From Afipia sp. (GTDB taxonomy: Bacteria; Pseudomonadota; Alphaproteobacteria; Rhizobiales; Xanthobacteraceae): 64,000 nt of DNA. The stretch lies in contig JAFKER010000005.1 of assembly GCA_017308595.1 (NCBI GenBank), positions 320,950 to 384,949 of the forward strand, read 5' to 3'. Positions 18,920 to 27,782 of the stretch are shown one piece after another. A program made the position numbers and the translations under genes. The notes under the pieces were generated by a model, which saw only the letters and a program-made list of their open reading frames with translations, was not told where the DNA came from and did not search any database. Within the stretch, counting starts at the first letter, position 1, and every line of letters starts with the position of its first letter.

Positions 18920-19701
18920 GCCGCGCCTTTTGGCAGCAGTTCCTGCAATCGCTCGGCCTGACGGCGAGGCGTGTTGAGCAGTTCGCGGACATAGGTATTG
19001 TCGCTCTTTGACAATTCCTGCGCATTCCCAAGTGCCACGAGACGCCCGGCGCTCATCACTGCGACCCGGTCTGCCAGCAACAGTGCTTCCGTCATGTCGT
19101 GGGTGATCATCACGGTGGTCAGCCCGAGGTCGCGATGGAGTGTACGATAATCCTCGCCAAGCGCATCGCGGGTGAGGGGATCGAGCGCGCCGAACGGCTC
19201 GTCCATCAGCACGATCTTTGGCTTTGCAGCCAACGCGCGCGCAACGCCGACGCGCTGGCGCTGACCGCCGGAGAGTTCGTGCGGAAAGCGATTGCGGTGT
19301 GAGCGGTCGAGTCGGACGAGATCGATCAGTTCATCGACACGCGCAGAAATCTCCTGTGCCGGTATGCCAAGCAATCGCGGCGTGATGCCGATATTGCCCG
19401 CTACGGTCATATGCGGAAACAGGCCGCCGCTCTGGAACACGTATCCGATGCTCCGGCGCAGCGCGATGGGGTCGAGACCGAGGATGTCGTCGCCGTGCAC
19501 GCGCACCGTCCCGCTGTCAAGCGCAATCAGGCGATTGGCGAGGCGCAGCAGCGTGGTTTTTCCGGAGCCAGATCCGCCGACAATGGCGAGGAATTCTCCG
19601 GCTTCGACCTTGAGCGAAACATCGTCTACCGCCTTGACGCGGCCATGCTCGAAGCTTTTGCCGACGTTCTCATAAATAATGACGGGCGTTGCATTGGTCA
19701 T
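18916..19701 (-). CDS. Osmoprotectant ABC transporter ATP-binding protein (ProV/OpuCA type)
   Basis: 261 residues. Walker A GGSGSGKTT at 42-50, signature LSGGQRQR, Walker B IVLMDEPFGALDP and switch histidine in MITHDMTEA are all intact. The length and the VFQSGGLFPHMTV Q-loop fit quaternary-amine uptake ATPases, but there is no C-terminal CBS domain, unlike ProV. It is the first gene of a two-gene minus-strand operon with the permease/binding fusion and is divergent from ppk2. Confidence 0.92.
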   Translation of the reverse strand: MTNATPVIIYENVGKSFEHGRVKAVDDVSLKVEAGEFLAIVGGSGSGKTTLLRLANRLIALDSGTVRVHGDDILGLDPIALRRSIGYVFQSGGLFPHMTVAGNIGITPRLLGIPAQEISARVDELIDLVRLDRSHRNRFPHELSGGQRQRVGVARALAAKPKIVLMDEPFGALDPLTRDALGEDYRTLHRDLGLTTVMITHDMTEALLLADRVAVMSAGRLVALGNAQELSKSDNTYVRELLNTPRRQAERLQELLPKGAA

Positions 19702-19802
19702 GCCGTATGATGGCCTATCGGTCGTGAGGTGTCGATGTTCTGTACTGGCGCGGCGGAGCCGCGCCGTGTAGCCTTGCAGTAATCAACGGAGCATTTCCCG
19801 GT

Positions 19803-20753
19803 ATGGCAAAAAACGGCAAGTCCGCAGATACGAAACAGTTGAAGTCCTATGTCGATCCGTTCCGGGTCGACGGCTCCAGGGAGTTTCATCTCAAGTCGCA
19901 TAAGCCCGGTGAGAAGGGCGATCTCGACAAGGACACCGCGCACAAGATCATTGATGCCAATCGGGGGCGGCTGCGGGAATTGCAGGAAAAACTCTATGCC
20001 CATGACCGCTGGTCTGTGCTGTTGATCTTTCAGGGCATGGATGCTGCGGGAAAGGACAGCGCCGTCGAGCATGTCATGTCCGGCATCAACCCGCAGGGTT
20101 GTCAGGTTTTCTCGTTCAAGACCCCATCGACCAAGGAACTCGATCACGACTTCATGTGGCGCACGACGAAATGCGCGCCTGAGCGTGGCCGGATCGGCAT
20201 CTTCAATCGCTCATACTATGAAGAACTGCTCATCGTCCGTGTCCATCCCGAGATTCTGGCGAAGCAACGCATTCCGTCCGAACTGGTGACGAAGAACATC
20301 TGGCGCGAGCGCTTCGAGGATATTTCCGCATACGAGAAGTATCTGGCGCGCAATGGCACGCTGATCCTGAAATTCTTTCTCAACGTCTCGAAGGACGAGC
20401 AGCGCAAGCGCTTTCTTGATCGCCTTGAGGAGCCTGCCAAGAACTGGAAATTTTCACTGGGCGATATCGCCGAGCGCAAATTGTGGGACAAATATCAGGC
20501 TGCCTATCAGGACCTGATCCATCATACGTCGGCGAAGCATGCGCCGTGGATGGTGGTGCCCGCGGATCACAAGTGGTTCGCGCGTGTGGTGATCAGTTCG
20601 GCCATCGTCAGCGCAATGGAAAAACTCGATTTGCGTTATCCGGAAGTCGACAAGAGCGATGCAGATGCGTTGAAGAAGGTGAGGGAGGCGCTCGTCAAGG
20701 AAGAACAGGAGGAAGCGCGTTCTTCCAAAGCGAAGAAGGCAAGTAAGTCCTGA
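19803..20753 (+). CDS. ppk2: Polyphosphate kinase 2 family protein
   Basis: PPK2 enzymes use polyphosphate to phosphorylate nucleotides. 316 residues. The polyphosphate/nucleotide P-loop FQGMDAAGKDS is at about 76-86, followed by the lid and signature segments GRIGIFNRSYYEELLIVRVHPE and the basic KRFLDRLEEPAKNWKFS. The C-terminus is Lys/Glu-rich and probably disordered. The short single-domain type agrees with class I-III members. Whether it prefers AMP, ADP or GDP cannot be decided here. Confidence 0.93.
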   Translation: MAKNGKSADTKQLKSYVDPFRVDGSREFHLKSHKPGEKGDLDKDTAHKIIDANRGRLRELQEKLYAHDRWSVLLIFQGMDAAGKDSAVEHVMSGINPQGCQVFSFKTPSTKELDHDFMWRTTKCAPERGRIGIFNRSYYEELLIVRVHPEILAKQRIPSELVTKNIWRERFEDISAYEKYLARNGTLILKFFLNVSKDEQRKRFLDRLEEPAKNWKFSLGDIAERKLWDKYQAAYQDLIHHTSAKHAPWMVVPADHKWFARVVISSAIVSAMEKLDLRYPEVDKSDADALKKVREALVKEEQEEARSSKAKKASKS

Positions 20754-20868
20754 GACTTGCGGGGTATGCGGTTGTGGTGTTGCACTCCCGCAATTCACAG
20801 GGGCATGGATCGGCTGTTGCCGTGCGCCCTGATTGGACATACCACATCCTCGGGCGAGGATTTGACGA

Positions 20869-21507
20869 GTGGCTGATCTACGCAAGTCTGTGATGTTGGT
20901 TGTCCTGACCGGCCTGTGTGTCGTCATGGGCGCTGGCTCCTTGCGTGCCGAATGGTGGAAGATCTACAGCCCGAAGGATTTCGAAGATTGCTCGAGCAGC
21001 GCGCAGCAGCCGGGCGTGACCGAGGCCGCCAAGGCGAAGATCGTTTCCGAGTGCGATGCCAAATTCCCCGGCCGCCGCAAGCCGGGTGGCGGCTATACGT
21101 ATTTCGATTTCATGCAGAACCGCCATTTCGATATCGCCGGTCCGAAACCAACACCGCAGGAATTGAAGCGGATGGATCAGGAATATCTGGCGTTCCTTGA
21201 AACCAATCCGGAAATGCCCGCCGAGGCCGTGGATGCAGGTCAGGCGCTCGCCGCCATCGACAATCAGATGAAGCCGCTGGCTCCCCCGAAGCAGGCGCAG
21301 CCTGCGGTCGCGATAGCCAAGCCGCATGTGGTTGCGCCGGTGCCGGCCCCGGCGCGCAAGAAGGCGGCGTGCAAGGACGACGCCCTGTCTTGCGGGCTGG
21401 CGAAGATCACGGCGAGCGTGAAGAATTTCAAACAGGCCGTGCTGGGTTCGGATTCTCCGGTAAAGCGGCCCCCCGGCGACCTGTCCCGGCCGCGCCCGGC
21501 GTCTTGA
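20869..21507 (+). CDS. Secreted protein of unknown function
   Basis: 212 residues beginning with GTG at 20869, with GAGGA eight bases upstream. A signal peptide ends after about residue 27 (SLRA-EWW). The mature part has four cysteines, an FDFMQNRHFDIAGPKPTPQEL segment in the middle, then a Pro/Ala/Lys-rich linker and a Cys-containing C-terminal piece. Two disulfides are plausible. I do not recognise a domain. The composition resembles the many small periplasmic proteins of Bradyrhizobium relatives. Confidence 0.7.
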   Translation: MADLRKSVMLVVLTGLCVVMGAGSLRAEWWKIYSPKDFEDCSSSAQQPGVTEAAKAKIVSECDAKFPGRRKPGGGYTYFDFMQNRHFDIAGPKPTPQELKRMDQEYLAFLETNPEMPAEAVDAGQALAAIDNQMKPLAPPKQAQPAVAIAKPHVVAPVPAPARKKAACKDDALSCGLAKITASVKNFKQAVLGSDSPVKRPPGDLSRPRPAS

Positions 21508-21654
21508 TCCATCCATTCTAATAGGACAGGCTCCCTGACCGTTTTTTAGCGTTGCGGGGGCTTGCCGTTCTCGTCTAGAAACAGCCCACGGACGCTTCGG
21601 CAACCAATCGTCAACGGTTTCAGGCCGATCATCCGTTTTTCGGGGATTGAATCG

Positions 21655-21774
21655 ATGATTCGCGGCGGTATTCAGGGACAGCAGGGAATGGCGGCATTGG
21701 CCGCCAGCCTCGGCGTGCGCCCCGCTGCTGCTTCGTCCCTTCTTGGCGGGCTTCTGCTTCTTAGCTGCCCCTGA
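21655..21774 (+). CDS. leuA leader peptide with a terminal Leu-codon run
   Basis: A 39-codon frame starting at ATG 21655 after GGGGA and ending ...SSLLGGLLLLSCP 99 bases before leuA. Six of the last eleven codons are Leu (CTT CTT, then CTT CTG CTT CTT), which is what a leucine-sensing attenuator needs. The stop codon falls inside a strong hairpin. An internal ATG at 21691 could give a shorter peptide. The rest of 21508-21654 shows no other feature I can support. Confidence 0.7.
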   Translation: MIRGGIQGQQGMAALAASLGVRPAAASSLLGGLLLLSCP

Positions 21775-21810
21775 GGGCCGTCTGGGCGCGTGCGCCTGGG
21801 CACTCAGGGG
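21768..21810 (+). promoter_or_regulatory. Hairpin at the end of the leuA leader peptide
   Basis: CCCCTGAG (21768-21775) pairs perfectly with CTCAGGGG (21803-21810), enclosing a GGCGC/GCGCC stem (21785-21789/21792-21796). It overlaps the leader stop codon. No T-tract follows, so it is not a standard terminator. An alternative pairing of GGGTTCG (about 21808-21814) with CGAAACCC (ending near 21832) exists, which would compete with it. Confidence 0.6.
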
Positions 21811-21873
21811 TTCGACGACAGCAACGAAACCCGAGCGCCCTGAAGCGGCGCATCTGACCAGAGGATTTTCTCC

Positions 21874-23436
21874 ATGACCACCGCGAACAAGTCCGACAAG
21901 GACCGCGTCATTATTTTCGACACCACGTTGCGTGACGGCGAACAGTGTCCCGGCGCGACCATGACCTTCGAGGAAAAGCTCGAAGTCGCCGAGATGCTGG
22001 ATGACATGGGCGTCGATGTCATCGAAGCCGGTTTTCCGATCACCTCCGAAGGCGACTTCCAGGCGGTGAGCGAGATCGCCCGCCGCTCGAAGAACGCGGT
22101 GATCGCCGGCCTGTCGCGCGCGCACCCCAAGGACATCGACCGCTGCGCCGAGGCTGTGAAGTTCGCCAAGCGCGGTCGTGTGCATACCGTCATTGCGACC
22201 TCGCCGTTGCATATGAAGGTCAAGCTGAACATGACGCCGGAGCAAGTGATCGAGACCTCGATCGCCAACGTCTCCCGCGCGCGCAACCAAATTGATGACG
22301 TCGAGTGGTCGGCGGAAGACGGCACCCGCAGCGAGATGGACTTCCTGTGCCGCATCGTTGAAGCGGTGATCAAGGCCGGTGCGACCACGGTGAACATTCC
22401 CGACACTGTCGGCTACACCGTGCCGGATGAATACACCCACTTCATGCGGACGCTGATCGAACGCGTGCCGAACTCGGACAAGGCGGTGTTCTCCGTGCAT
22501 TGCCATAACGATCTCGGCATGGCGGTTGCGAATTCGCTGGCCGGCCTGACCGGCGGCGCGCGGCAGATCGAATGCACCATCAACGGCATCGGCGAGCGCG
22601 CGGGCAATGCCGCGCTCGAAGAGGTTGTGATGGCGATCAACGTGCGCAAGGACAAGTTCCCGTACTGGAACAATGTCGACACTACGATGCTCACGCGTGC
22701 GTCGAAGCTGGTGTCGGCGGCGACGTCGTTCCCGGTGCAATACAACAAGGCTATCGTCGGCCGTAACGCCTTCGCGCATGAGAGCGGCATTCATCAGGAT
22801 GGCGTGCTGAAGAACGCGCAGACTTACGAAATCATGACTCCGGGATCGGTGGGCCTGAAACAGTCGTCCCTCGTGCTGGGCAAGCATTCGGGGCGCCATG
22901 CCTTCATCCACAAACTGGAGGAGATGGGTTACAAGCTGTCCGGCAACCAGTTGGAAGATGCGTTCGTTCGCATGAAGGCGCTCGCCGACCGCAAGAAGGA
23001 CATCTACGACGAGGATATCGAAGCGCTGGTCGACGAGAAAATGGCTGTCGCCCACGATCGCATCAAGCTGGCGTCATTGACGGTGATCGCGGGCACGCAT
23101 GGTCCGCAGCGCGCGACCATGAAGCTCGACATCGACGGCCAGACCAAGATCGAGGAAGCCGAAGGCAACGGCCCGGTGGATGCGGTGTTCAACTGCATCA
23201 AGGCACTGGTGCCGCATGACGCCAAGCTGGAATTGTATCAGGTGCATGCAGTGACCGAGGGAACCGACGCGCAAGCAGAGGTCTCGGTGCGGCTTGCACA
23301 GGATGGTCGCTCCATGACCTCGCGGGCGGCAGACCCCGACACGCTGGTGGCATCTGCAAAAGCCTATCTCGGCGCGCTGAACAAGATCGTCATGAAGAAG
23401 CAGCGTGACATGCCGGCGGCAGCCGCGGGCCACTGA
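21874..23436 (+). CDS. leuA: 2-isopropylmalate synthase
   Basis: First committed step of leucine synthesis: condenses acetyl-CoA with 2-ketoisovalerate. 520 residues. DRE-TIM catalytic domain with FDTTLRDGEQCPGATM near the start and metal-binding VHCHNDLGMAVANS; then INGIGERAGNAALEEVV. The C-terminal leucine-binding regulatory domain spans roughly 390-505, so feedback inhibition is expected in addition to the leader control upstream. It lies apart from ilv genes but shares the leader-peptide style of regulation. Confidence 0.97.
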   Translation: MTTANKSDKDRVIIFDTTLRDGEQCPGATMTFEEKLEVAEMLDDMGVDVIEAGFPITSEGDFQAVSEIARRSKNAVIAGLSRAHPKDIDRCAEAVKFAKRGRVHTVIATSPLHMKVKLNMTPEQVIETSIANVSRARNQIDDVEWSAEDGTRSEMDFLCRIVEAVIKAGATTVNIPDTVGYTVPDEYTHFMRTLIERVPNSDKAVFSVHCHNDLGMAVANSLAGLTGGARQIECTINGIGERAGNAALEEVVMAINVRKDKFPYWNNVDTTMLTRASKLVSAATSFPVQYNKAIVGRNAFAHESGIHQDGVLKNAQTYEIMTPGSVGLKQSSLVLGKHSGRHAFIHKLEEMGYKLSGNQLEDAFVRMKALADRKKDIYDEDIEALVDEKMAVAHDRIKLASLTVIAGTHGPQRATMKLDIDGQTKIEEAEGNGPVDAVFNCIKALVPHDAKLELYQVHAVTEGTDAQAEVSVRLAQDGRSMTSRAADPDTLVASAKAYLGALNKIVMKKQRDMPAAAAGH

Positions 23437-23459
23437 TCGCAGCCTTCTCGTAATGTTTC

Positions 23460-23495
23460 AAAAGGCGGTGCATCGAAAACGATGCACCGCCTTTT
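23460..23495 (+). terminator. Rho-independent terminator after leuA
   Basis: Sixteen perfect pairs, 23460-23475 with 23480-23495, AAAA loop. The stem ends in A-run/T-run, so it can act in both directions. One of the strongest hairpins in the window. Confidence 0.92.
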
Positions 23496-23626
23496 GCGTC
23501 GCAGCAACGATTCGCGCACCCTGCTAACGGGCAATAGCCTTGACCGGCTCCCTCTGAGATGATCCGGTCGTCAGGGGTTCAGAGCCGTGGCGATGCCCGC
23601 GGCTCTCAATCGTCATCGGAGGAAAC

Positions 23627-24628
23627 ATGAAAAAAATCATTCTGGCTGCGGCCTCTGTCGCGGTGCTTGCACTCGTTGGACCCGCCGCGGCGCAATCGCC
23701 GATCATCATTAAGTTCAGCCACGTCGTTGCGCCGAACACGCCGAAGGGGCAGGGCGCCGAGAAATTCAAGGAACTGGCTGAGAAATACACCGGCGGCAAG
23801 GTGAAGGTTGAGGTCTATCCGAACTCGCAGCTCTACAAGGACAAGGAAGAGGTCGAAGCGCTTCAGCTCGGCGCCGTACAGATGCTCGCGCCATCGCTCG
23901 CCAAATTCGGTCCGCTCGGTGTCAAGGAATTCGAGGTGTTCGATTTGCCTTATATCCTGCCGGACAAGGCGGCTCTCGGCCGCATTACCAAGGGTCCGGT
24001 CGGGCAGGGCCTGCTCGCCAAGCTTGAGCCGAAGGGCATCAAGGGTCTCGCCTACTGGGACAACGGCTTCAAGATCATGACGGCCAACAAGCCGATGCAT
24101 AAGGTCGCCGATTTCCAGGGCATGAAGATGCGCATCCAGTCATCCAAGGTGCTGGAAGCGGAGATGCGCGCGCTCGGCGCCATTCCGCAGGTGCTGGCAT
24201 TCTCGGAAGTCTATCAGGCGATGCAGACCGGCGTTGTCGACGGGAATGAGAACACACCGTCGAACGTCTACACCCAGAAGATGCACGAGGTGCAGAAGCA
24301 CGCCACCATCTCGAACCACGGTTACATCGGTTACGCTGTGATCGTGAACAAGAAGTTCTGGGATGGCCTGCCGGCGGATGTGAGGACTCAACTCGACAAG
24401 GCGATGGCCGAGGCGACGGAGTTTGCGAACAACATTTCGCAAACGGAAAACGACGACGCGCTTGCCGCCATGAAGAAGGCCGGAACGACGACGTTCTATG
24501 AACTTACGCCTGCCGAGCGCGCCGAATGGATGAAGGCGCTTGAACCGGTAACCAATGACATGGCGTCGCGCGTCGGCAAGGACCTGATCGCGGCGTTCCA
24601 AAAGGAAGCCAACGCCAAGACCAATTAA
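23627..24628 (+). CDS. TRAP transporter substrate-binding protein (DctP family)
   Basis: Periplasmic receptor of a tripartite ATP-independent transporter, 333 residues. Signal peptide to about residue 22 (PAAA-QS). Typical DctP features: FSHVVAPNTPKGQGAEKFKEL, then the ligand-arginine region MKMRIQSSKVLE and the pair EVYQAMQTGVVDGNENTPSN. Probably binds an organic acid. The exact ligand is unknown. A GACCGG/CCGGTC dyad (23542-23547/23564-23569) lies in its upstream region. Confidence 0.94.
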   Translation: MKKIILAAASVAVLALVGPAAAQSPIIIKFSHVVAPNTPKGQGAEKFKELAEKYTGGKVKVEVYPNSQLYKDKEEVEALQLGAVQMLAPSLAKFGPLGVKEFEVFDLPYILPDKAALGRITKGPVGQGLLAKLEPKGIKGLAYWDNGFKIMTANKPMHKVADFQGMKMRIQSSKVLEAEMRALGAIPQVLAFSEVYQAMQTGVVDGNENTPSNVYTQKMHEVQKHATISNHGYIGYAVIVNKKFWDGLPADVRTQLDKAMAEATEFANNISQTENDDALAAMKKAGTTTFYELTPAERAEWMKALEPVTNDMASRVGKDLIAAFQKEANAKTN

Positions 24629-24646
24629 GGCGCAGGTCAAGACTTA

Positions 24647-24677
24647 AGAGTGGTCCGGGATCGACCCGGGCTACTCT
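24647..24677 (+). other. Intercistronic hairpin between dctP- and dctQ-like genes
   Basis: Arms 24647-24659 and 24665-24677 (13 pairs with G-T wobbles, loop ATCGA), no T-tract. Hairpins after binding-protein genes often stabilise the upstream message, giving more receptor than permease. Confidence 0.6.
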
Positions 24678-24729
24678 GGCCTGCTAAGGTGAAGCGGGCG
24701 TCGGCAATACTCAATCGCGCGAAGACGCG

Positions 24730-25362
24730 ATGCTGCGGGTGGGGACGAATTTGAAATCATTCATGCGCATCCTCGATCGCCTCGAGGAGACCCTGATCGG
24801 TACGCTGATCGCAGCGGCGACGATCGTGATTTTCATTGCAGTGGCACATCGCTACACCACAGATTTTGTGGTCAATCACCGGACCTGGCCCGGTGCGATG
24901 CAGGCCTATGCATTCCTCAGCAAAATTCATCTCTCCTGGGCGCAGGAACTCTGCATCTATATGTTCGTGTGGATGGCGAAATTTGGCGCGGCCTACGGGG
25001 TCCGCACCGGCATCCACGTCGGCGTAGACGTTCTGGTTCTGGCGCTGAGTCCGAAGTGGCGCAAATGGACCATCCTGTTCGGTCTGCTCTGCGGCGCGCT
25101 GTTCACCGGGATCATCGGCACCATGGGTGCAAGCTTCGTCTACGGTCTGTCGCAGACCGACCAGACCTCGCCCGACCTCGAACTGCCGAGCTGGATCGTT
25201 TATCTCTGCATCCCGCTTGGCTCGTACCTGATGTGTTTCCGCTTTCTACAGGTCGCGTTCGCCTACTGGCGCACCGGTGATCTGCCGCATCACGATCACA
25301 CCCATGTCGAAGGGATTGAAGTCGATACTGCGGTTGGTCCGACGCCGGAGGGCGTCCGATGA
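24730..25362 (+). CDS. TRAP transporter small permease (DctQ family)
   Basis: 210 residues with four membrane segments (about 25-45, 75-95, 110-135, 155-175 regions). ATG 24730 is used; ATG 24763 (MRILDRLEETL) is a possible alternative that would start nearer the first segment. The cytoplasmic tail is His-rich (HHDHTH). It forms the membrane complex with the DctM-type protein, whose gene overlaps by four bases. Confidence 0.9.
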   Translation: MLRVGTNLKSFMRILDRLEETLIGTLIAAATIVIFIAVAHRYTTDFVVNHRTWPGAMQAYAFLSKIHLSWAQELCIYMFVWMAKFGAAYGVRTGIHVGVDVLVLALSPKWRKWTILFGLLCGALFTGIIGTMGASFVYGLSQTDQTSPDLELPSWIVYLCIPLGSYLMCFRFLQVAFAYWRTGDLPHHDHTHVEGIEVDTAVGPTPEGVR

Positions 25363-26687
25363 CAACGCTGTTCATCTTCGCGCTTCTCATCGCCCTGATG
25401 CTGACGGGCATGCCGATTTCGATCGCGCTCGGCCTGACGGTGCTGACATTCCTGTTCTTCCTGACCAGCGTGCCGATCGAGGCAGTGGCGCTGAAGCTAT
25501 TCACCGGCATTGAGAATTTCGAGATCATGGCGATCCCGTTCTTCATCCTTGCGGGTAACTTCCTCACCCATGGCGGCGTGGCCAAGCGCATGATCAATTT
25601 CGCGACCTCGATGGTCGGGCATTGGCATGGTGGTCTCGGCCTCGCCGGTGTGATGGCGTGTGCGCTTTTCGCCGCGATCTCCGGCTCGTCCCCCGCCACC
25701 GTGATTGCCATCGGTTCGATCCTGATGCCCGCGATGGTCGCGCAGGGATTTCCAAAGCGTTTCGGTGCCGGCGTCATCACGACATCGGGCGCGCTCGGCA
25801 TCCTGATCCCGCCCTCCATCGTGATGGTGATCTATGCGGTCGCGACCGGCGGCAGCGTCGCCCTCGGCCCGGGCGGCGAGCGCGTCACATCCGCGTCGGT
25901 CGGTCAGTTGTTCATGGCAGGTGTGATCCCCGGCCTTATGCTAGCGACGCTGCTCGGTCTGACGACTGTCTATCGTGCATGGAAATTCGACTATCCGCGT
26001 TTGCCTCGCGCTTCATGGCGCGAGCGGATCAAGGCGTTTCGCGAATGTATCTGGGGGTTGCTGCTGATCGTGATCGTGCTCGGCGGCATTTACGCCGGCC
26101 TGTTCACGCCGACGGAAGCCGCGGCCATGAGCGCGGTCTATGCGTTTATCATCGCGGTGTTCGTCTACAAGGATTTGACTCTCAAGGATGTGCCGCGCGT
26201 GTTGCTTGGCTCCGCCAGCATGAGTGCGATGATCCTCTACATCATCACCAATGCGGTGTTGTTCTCGTTCCTGATGACCAGCGAGCAGATCCCGCAGCAA
26301 CTCACGGCATGGATGCTGGAGAAGGGTGTCAACTGGGTTACGTTCCTGATCTTCGTCAACATCCTGTTGCTTCTGGCTGGCAATGTGATGGAGGCGAGTT
26401 CGATCGTGCTGATCACCGCGCCGATCCTGTTCCCGATTGCCGTGAAACTCGGCATCCATCCGGTGCATCTCGGTATCCTGATGGTGGTGAATATGGAAGT
26501 CGGGATGTGCCACCCGCCCGTCGGACTCAATCTTTACGTTGCATCCGGCATTGCAAAAATGGGCATCACGGAGCTGACCATCGCGGTATGGCCGTGGCTG
26601 CTCACAATGCTGGGCTTTCTGGTAGCGGTGACGTTCATTCCGGAGCTTTCGCTCTGGCTGCCGCGCACGCTCGGGATGTTATATTAA
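25359..26687 (+). CDS. TRAP transporter large permease (DctM family)
   Basis: 442 residues, about twelve membrane segments. Family hallmarks: GMPISIALGLTVL at the start, IPFFILAGNFLTHGG, ISGSSPATVIAIGSI and the C-terminal MCHPPVGLNLYVASGIAK. It catalyses sodium-coupled uptake of the ligand delivered by the DctP protein. ATGA overlap with the small permease gene. Confidence 0.95.
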   Translation: MTTLFIFALLIALMLTGMPISIALGLTVLTFLFFLTSVPIEAVALKLFTGIENFEIMAIPFFILAGNFLTHGGVAKRMINFATSMVGHWHGGLGLAGVMACALFAAISGSSPATVIAIGSILMPAMVAQGFPKRFGAGVITTSGALGILIPPSIVMVIYAVATGGSVALGPGGERVTSASVGQLFMAGVIPGLMLATLLGLTTVYRAWKFDYPRLPRASWRERIKAFRECIWGLLLIVIVLGGIYAGLFTPTEAAAMSAVYAFIIAVFVYKDLTLKDVPRVLLGSASMSAMILYIITNAVLFSFLMTSEQIPQQLTAWMLEKGVNWVTFLIFVNILLLLAGNVMEASSIVLITAPILFPIAVKLGIHPVHLGILMVVNMEVGMCHPPVGLNLYVASGIAKMGITELTIAVWPWLLTMLGFLVAVTFIPELSLWLPRTLGMLY

Positions 26688-26774
26688 TGCGCGTTCACGT
26701 AGCTATCCAAAGCTTAAGTTGAAAGCGCGCGGCAGGGTGCCATCTTCGAGGGACGATCACCTCGGAGATGCGCC

Positions 26775-27377
26775 ATGAAGAAAGTCATTCTTGCCGGTGT
26801 TGCAGCGGTTGCGGTTCTTGGTTCAAGTGCCGTTTATGCGCAGCATCGCTTTCACCATCACCACCAGCGGATGAGTGCGGAAGACCGCGCCGCCTTCGTC
26901 GATGCGCGGATCGCTGCGGTTAAGGCCGGTCTCAAGCTGACGCCCGATCAGGAGAAATTGTGGCCTCCGGTCGAAACCGCCGTGCGCGATTTCGCCAAGC
27001 AGCGCATCGCCATGGCCAATGCCCGGGCCAGCGAGCGCGAGGCGCGGCGCGCGGAGCGCGATCAGAAGGCCGCGGACGGCCAGAAAGGGGCCGACAACAA
27101 GGCCGTCACCAGTGAGCCGGCGCCCGATGCCGTCGCGCGATTGCGCGAGCGCGCTGACAAGATGGCTGAAACCGCCGCCGGCCTGAAGAAGATCGCCGAT
27201 GCTGCGGATCCGCTTTACAAGACCCTCGACGAAAGCCAGAAGCGCCGACTGTCGATGCTGACCCGGATGGGCGGGCACCATGGCTGGCGCGCGCGCGGCT
27301 TCGAGCGCGGTATGGACGGGGGCCGATTTGATCGCGATCGCGGCCCCGGCCGGGACGGCGGGTCCGAGCGCCTCTAG
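26775..27377 (+). CDS. LTXXQ-motif periplasmic protein (Spy/CpxP-like)
   Basis: 200 residues: signal peptide to about residue 22 (VYA-QH), a His-rich start (HRFHHHHQR), the LTXXQ motif LTPDQ near residue 57, helical Arg/Glu-rich middle, and an Asp/Arg/Gly-rich tail. The family includes Spy and CpxP, helical chaperones and stress sensors of the periplasm. The His cluster suggests metal binding. Exact role unknown. Confidence 0.85.
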   Translation: MKKVILAGVAAVAVLGSSAVYAQHRFHHHHQRMSAEDRAAFVDARIAAVKAGLKLTPDQEKLWPPVETAVRDFAKQRIAMANARASEREARRAERDQKAADGQKGADNKAVTSEPAPDAVARLRERADKMAETAAGLKKIADAADPLYKTLDESQKRRLSMLTRMGGHHGWRARGFERGMDGGRFDRDRGPGRDGGSERL

Positions 27378-27405
27378 AGCGGCGGAACCAGACTTTGCAA
27401 GCGAT

Positions 27406-27432
27406 AAAACCGCCGGATTTTCCGGCGGTTTT
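27406..27432. terminator. Rho-independent terminator after the LTXXQ gene
   Basis: AAAACCGCCGGA (27406-27417) with TCCGGCGGTTTT (27421-27432), loop TTT. Perfect stem, with A-run and T-run on the two sides. Confidence 0.88.
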
Positions 27433-27553
27433 CCTTTCGGCGAGGGGCGGAAAATCCTGTGATCTAAGGCCGGGAAAAAGCCGTCACATTGCTGGACATG
27501 GCCTACTCGCTTTGCTAAACGACGCCGTCTCGATGGTCCGCCGTCAGGCATTC

Positions 27554-27629
27554 GGGCGATTAGCTCAGTTGGTAGAGCAGGTGACTCTTAATCACCGGGT
27601 CGTAGGTTCGAGCCCTACATCGCCCACCA
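27554..27629 (+). tRNA. tRNA-Lys (anticodon CTT)
   Basis: Cloverleaf: acceptor GGGCGAT/ATCGCCC, D-arm with AGCTCAGTTGGTAGAGC, anticodon stem GGTGA/TCACC with loop CTCTTAA (anticodon CTT, reads AAG), T-arm GTAGGTTCGAGCCCTAC. The CCA end is encoded at 27627-27629. The 3' flank (27630-27782) shows no integrase or att-like repeat that I can see. Confidence 0.97.
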
Positions 27630-27782
27630 AACAAATCAGACAGTTCGCTGGTCTGACACACGCCGAAGCCGCGGCGGTTATCCGCTTGAATATCCAGCTT
27701 TCCGGCCTGCTGACTGCTATTTGCAGTCCCTGATGCGCGCCTGCTAGGTCAACAGCCGCAAAATCACGGAGGGATATTCGGA

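Noticed and set aside
20878-23055. 725-codon open frame on the minus strand, antisense to leuA and the secreted protein
   Set aside because: Arg/His-rich composition with no recognisable domain; it mirrors the codon pattern of leuA. High GC makes long antisense frames common.
27395-27733. 112-codon plus-strand frame running through tRNA-Lys
   Set aside because: It overlaps a perfect tRNA gene and begins in the preceding terminator; the middle is simply the translated tRNA.
27554-27782. tRNA-Lys as an integration site for a genomic island
   Set aside because: No integrase gene, no repeat of the tRNA 3' end further along that I can see, and the following genes look like ordinary chromosomal ones.
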